A DNA stretch of 64,000 nucleotides from Coffea arabica. Its lineage: Eukaryota > Streptophyta > Magnoliopsida > Gentianales > Rubiaceae. The DNA lies in NCBI RefSeq assembly GCF_036785885.1, contig NC_092320.1, forward strand, positions 16,245,557-16,309,556. Direction: 5' to 3'. The position numbers were made by a program, and so were the translations under genes. Numbering within the stretch: the stretch's first letter is position 1; every line of letters begins with the position of its first letter. Below, piece by piece: positions 60,331 through 64,000 of the stretch. Under the pieces are notes generated by a model. That model was given only the letters and a program-made list of their open reading frames with translations, made no database searches and was not told where the DNA came from.

Positions 60331-60831
60331 CCATGTAAGCAAATAAATTTTAATAAATAATCCTCTATCCAAACAAACCTAAATTATATGTTTTCCCAAT
60401 GGGCACTTATTAGTCGGACAACTAATTAGTGTTTAACAGTGTATGACGTACCAATGTTATTATCAAGATTTTGACGGATGGAAAAGTTCGGTTTTTTTTT
60501 TTTGAAAGACAAAAGGAAAAAAAAAAAAATCGTGTTTGGACGTTCAGATTTACAGCCAGAACGTGAATGGTGTAATTGTTGATTTATAGCTTTTGAAATA
60601 GACATCGGAAAATGTCATGGTTGCCTATGGCCTAACCTTCATGATTAATTTTGAACATAAACCATAGTAATGATGAATGTACGCCAAAACGACACAAAAT
60701 GATCAAATCAAAATCATGAGACCATCAAAACATTATTATACGAGGGGAGAGAGTGATTCTTTTTCTTCTGCAATTTGCCAGGCAAAGAGCTCTACTGAGG
60801 TGGTGGTTTAAAATGGTAATTAAAGCCCTTA

Positions 60832-61776
60832 GGTATAATAGAAGCCTCTCCCGAGGTTTTATAGAAATTTCACTGATTTCCCTTGAGATTTTAGAAATTA
60901 CACTGACTTTCTCTTATTAGAAATTTGGACTCTGTTGCTTATATAAGATATAGAGGAAGTACTGATTTATCCTAAGACTAAAAAAAAAAAAAAACTTTAT
61001 TACAAATGGATATTTAACAAAAAAAAGGTTAGAGCACTAAATAAATGAAATTAACTAATTAAACCAGAATGATGACATTTATTTAATCTCAAATTAACAG
61101 TCGTAATTACAGTAACAAATGGCATTAATTGCTATCCTAATATGGTGCGATATTTTTTTTTTATTGATATCACTTGACTTAGACAAGGACTTTATGAGCA
61201 AGAGAAATAGAAGGGTTTTTCTGGACGACTTGTTTTATTGAATCTTGTGTCGAGACAAAATTTATTCATGCTTTTCTGCTGATTTGTTACTCCCATGTAT
61301 GTTTTTTGTACCAATACTTTACTTTCACCTCACTAACTACAATAGAAAGGGTAATTTTTTTTACTCCATATTTAGATCCTTATATTGATAATCTAATAGC
61401 TATATAGACCTAGTCGTATCCTTTACGTGTAGTTGTAAAGGACAGAAAATATAGCTGTTGCACTTTGCACTAGCTATTGTAAAAGATTATTGTTGCTTCT
61501 CGTTGCTGCTTCATTTTCAATTTCACTTATACTCCTTAATTTTTGTTAATTGCTTCATTCTTTACTAATGCAACTTGAAAACAATTAGAAAAGGGCATAC
61601 ATGGAACAAATTTATCATCTCACTTCTCAAAACACTTTTTTATGGTATTTTTTCATGACGTGGACCTATTAGGTTATCAAAACGTTTAGTTCAAGGAAGG
61701 CTAGTATAATCTCTAATATTTCAGGGGAGAATAGTGAAAGTGTCAAAAATTTTAGGGAGGTTTCTGAAATTGTACC
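60832..61776. mobile_element. Mutator-like non-autonomous element with 9-bp duplication
   Basis: 945 bp with ends GGTATAATAGAAGCCTCTCC and AGGTTTCTGAAATTGTACC (imperfect inverted repeats). The flanks AAGCCCTTA (60823-60831) and AAGCCCATA (61777-61785) agree at 8 of 9 bases, the size expected for Mutator-type insertion. No transposase. Confidence 0.8.
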
Positions 61777-63767
61777 AAGCCCATAACACGGGTTGCATTT
61801 TTTAACAGAGCTCTGGTACTGTGCTCCCGACATTCTCATCCAAGCCTTGAAAGTCAAACTGTCAAAGATCCGATTGAAGATTCCAAGAGTCCAGTGTCCA
61901 CCCTAACCTAACGTCCCCATAACACGTTTTTTTTTTTTTTTTTTGGTTTTGAGCAAGAAATGGAAAGGGATTTTTCATCAAAAAAAAAACCTCTATATTT
62001 TTTGTAATATATTTTTTAATAATATTTTATTTCATATATATCAAATCATTATAGTATATTTTCTATAAAAATTTCAAAAAATTACAATCCAAACACGATC
62101 GAAATATTTTATTAACATATGCAAAAAGAGTTTGTTCAAAAGGAAAGGTCCTTATCTACATCAGTATAATTCCATTAACTATTTACACAATTAAAACATT
62201 AAAGTGAGAGTCCCCCTTCTAAACGAGTTGGTTACTACATTAACTTTATATTCTTATAAAAATTTTAACTTGCAATTAACTTAGAAGGTGACCATGCCCT
62301 TTAGAACAGAAAAATAAATAACACCAATCTCTCTGTAACGATACGATCATTTGATTTATTGAAATTGTAAAACTTTATTACCAAAAAAAAAGAAAGAATA
62401 GTTACAATATGGAAAGTTCAAATTGTCTAAAAATTGTCAAAGAAAATTTAGTGAAATGAGTTCCAAAAACAGTTGATAATTTGAATAAATTAAACCTTGT
62501 CACGAAGGTTTTAAATGCAAGAGAAGGGACGATCATTCTATCTTGCATTTATGTGAAAATTTTGTACATTACAATTATTTCCCTATCTTGCATTTATGCG
62601 AGAAATTTGTATGTCCTGATTATAACTTATAAAATGCAGAATTACCATTTGATAACTCCATCTAACAAATATTATTAATTACGTCTTACAATTCTCTATT
62701 TTTTTTTCTTTTTTTTTTTGGGTTATATATATGGATACACAAATGGTGGGCCACCGGCTGCTGCGCCTGCATTATTTTCTATTTATGTGACATTAATTTA
62801 AGAGTTAAGACATATGTCTGGATTAGACTTTCGCTTGTTCTCTTTGACTTCACTTCCACAGTTCACACTCTTTAACAACAAAATCCTCGAAGCCAAAGGT
62901 TCTCCGGCGAATTCTCTCCACTGACTCCGACGACTTCCGTTCCCATTTCCGGCGACAATGCAACCAAATCTGCAGTGGATTCAACCTTCCAACTAGGCCA
63001 CATCTCTCTTACATAGTATTCCCTCTTTCACTCTGGCAACAAAGGAAAAAAGAAAAACGCCACATTATTGTATTTTGCTCAGTTGTTTTGAAGTGTTTGA
63101 AACATGGATTCTCATTTTCTCTGCATTTAGTTCCATCCCAGAAGAAGTTGTACGCATTTTTACTGGTTTAACTACATTCTTCACACTGATTCTTCACTTA
63201 TTTTTGCCTGCAGTTTCTCCTTTGAACGTAAAAATTTGATCTTGCACAAATGCTCTTTTCAATGGGCCATTGGCCTAATTTGGGTTTAAGTTTTGAAAAA
63301 GTTACAGTTTTTAGTACAAAGAATGTTGTGTAAAGCTGCAATTTTTGTAAAAATTACCATCAATGACCAACCAATAAAGTAGATTAGTCTTTTGTTTTAT
63401 GTGTTGACTTGTGATAATATCTTCATGTATATTCTTTTTTTTTTTCTTTTGTGATATCAATATCATATGGTTTCAGTAGTCCTTGATCTTTACAACTTTG
63501 AATACCTGTAAAACACTTCTTCTTGTCTGTTTGAGGTTCACGAAGTGATTGCATAAGCCTTTAGGCTCATAATTTTGACCAGCATTGGGTCCCATTTGAA
63601 CCAAGATTTCAACACCAGGCCCAATCAAATCCATAAAATAAATGTATGTTGAAATGCATTTGTGGAATACATGGTGGTCCAGGATTGAATTTTTTAGGTC
63701 ATGAGCTCTTTGGTGTAATCATCATCTGTGGGTTCATTTGTTTCTAACATGTTAATTTTTCAACTAG
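61777..63767. other. Flank and probable 5' leader of the gene at the right edge
   Basis: A decayed GTTTGGAT-type MITE (about 61990-62096, ending ATTACAATCCAAACACGA) and AT-rich sequence come first. From about 62830 the sequence becomes less AT-rich (TCTCCGGCGAATTCTCTCC), like a plant 5'UTR. The ATG at 62958 opens only 12 codons, so the true start codon is uncertain and may lie beyond the exon seen. Confidence 0.45.
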
Positions 63768-63868
63768 GACCAAACCAGTGTTGTATCCCTGGCTGCATAC
63801 AAGCTCTTGCCAATAGAAGCATCTACCAGAGTTGTCCTGAAGCTTGAGGACTGTGAATACCTTTTCAG
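63768..63868 (+). CDS. Exon of an unidentified gene running off the right edge
   Basis: After the acceptor CAACTAG the frame reads DQTSVVSLAAYKLLPIEAST and continues to LKLEDCEYLF, then a donor GTATCA at 63869. It has 101 bases, balanced codon use and no stop, unlike its surroundings, which marks a real exon. I do not recognise the protein. The downstream exons are outside the window. Confidence 0.65.
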
Positions 63869-64000
63869 GTATCATATTCTAAAATGTTGCAGTCTATTTT
63901 CTATCGTTCTACATCTTTCATTCAACTACATGTGCCTTTGGTTTAAATATTGACTAAGTTAACAGAAACCTAAATTACAAGACTTTTTGATTCCTCTACC

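Overview
The window is AT-rich nuclear DNA from a flowering plant, almost certainly a eudicot. It holds plant-type split genes, a DYW-type PPR editing factor, a MATE transporter of the plant citrate-exporter branch, a plant-specific ankyrin plus CCCH zinc-finger protein, and many plant transposons. The MITEs that begin GTTTGGAT and carry internal 'CACATCACAAAAAGTG' blocks remind me of asterid genomes such as Coffea. That is memory only and weak evidence.

Layout. (1) 0.5-13.8 kb, minus strand: a long ARM/HEAT-like gene. Thirteen exons can be read in phase, and the 3' end lies beyond base 1. Its 5.8-kb intron 8 contains a decayed Ty1/Copia element with two 147-bp LTRs and a 5-bp target duplication. 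(2) 14-17.5 kb: a MITE and a possible Helitron with a 2.5-copy tandem repeat. (3) 18.4-20.3 kb, plus strand: an intact intronless MEF1-like DYW PPR gene. (4) 22.8-23.3 kb: a hAT-type non-autonomous element. (5) 24.4-30.9 kb, plus strand: a complete 13-exon MATE gene (511 aa, DTX42/FRD3 branch) with one GC-AG intron. (6) 32-35.6 kb: two more hAT-type elements and a probable retroposed fragment. (7) 38.1-41.9 kb, minus strand: an intact ANK plus tandem CCCH gene (702 aa, OXS2/TZF7-9 type) with a predicted 5'UTR intron and a 10-codon uORF. (8) 42-62.8 kb: a gene-poor block of tandem repeats, a fourth hAT element, Mutator-like elements, a Stowaway MITE, an A/T-only tract, two abutting PIF/Harbinger derivatives and a MITE cluster. 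(9) 63.8 kb to the end, plus strand: one exon of an unidentified gene that continues past the window.

The protein genes are unrelated housekeeping or regulatory loci, as usual in a plant genome; they do not form an operon or pathway. I see no CRISPR array, rRNA or convincing tRNA gene, and no coherent new multi-gene system. The most informative structures are transposon-level: four hAT-type insertions sharing a terminal core, a TTA-sharing Harbinger pair, the Copia insertion in a host intron, and the Helitron candidate with a repeated terminus. Splice models were made by eye from phase and GT/AG logic without transcripts.
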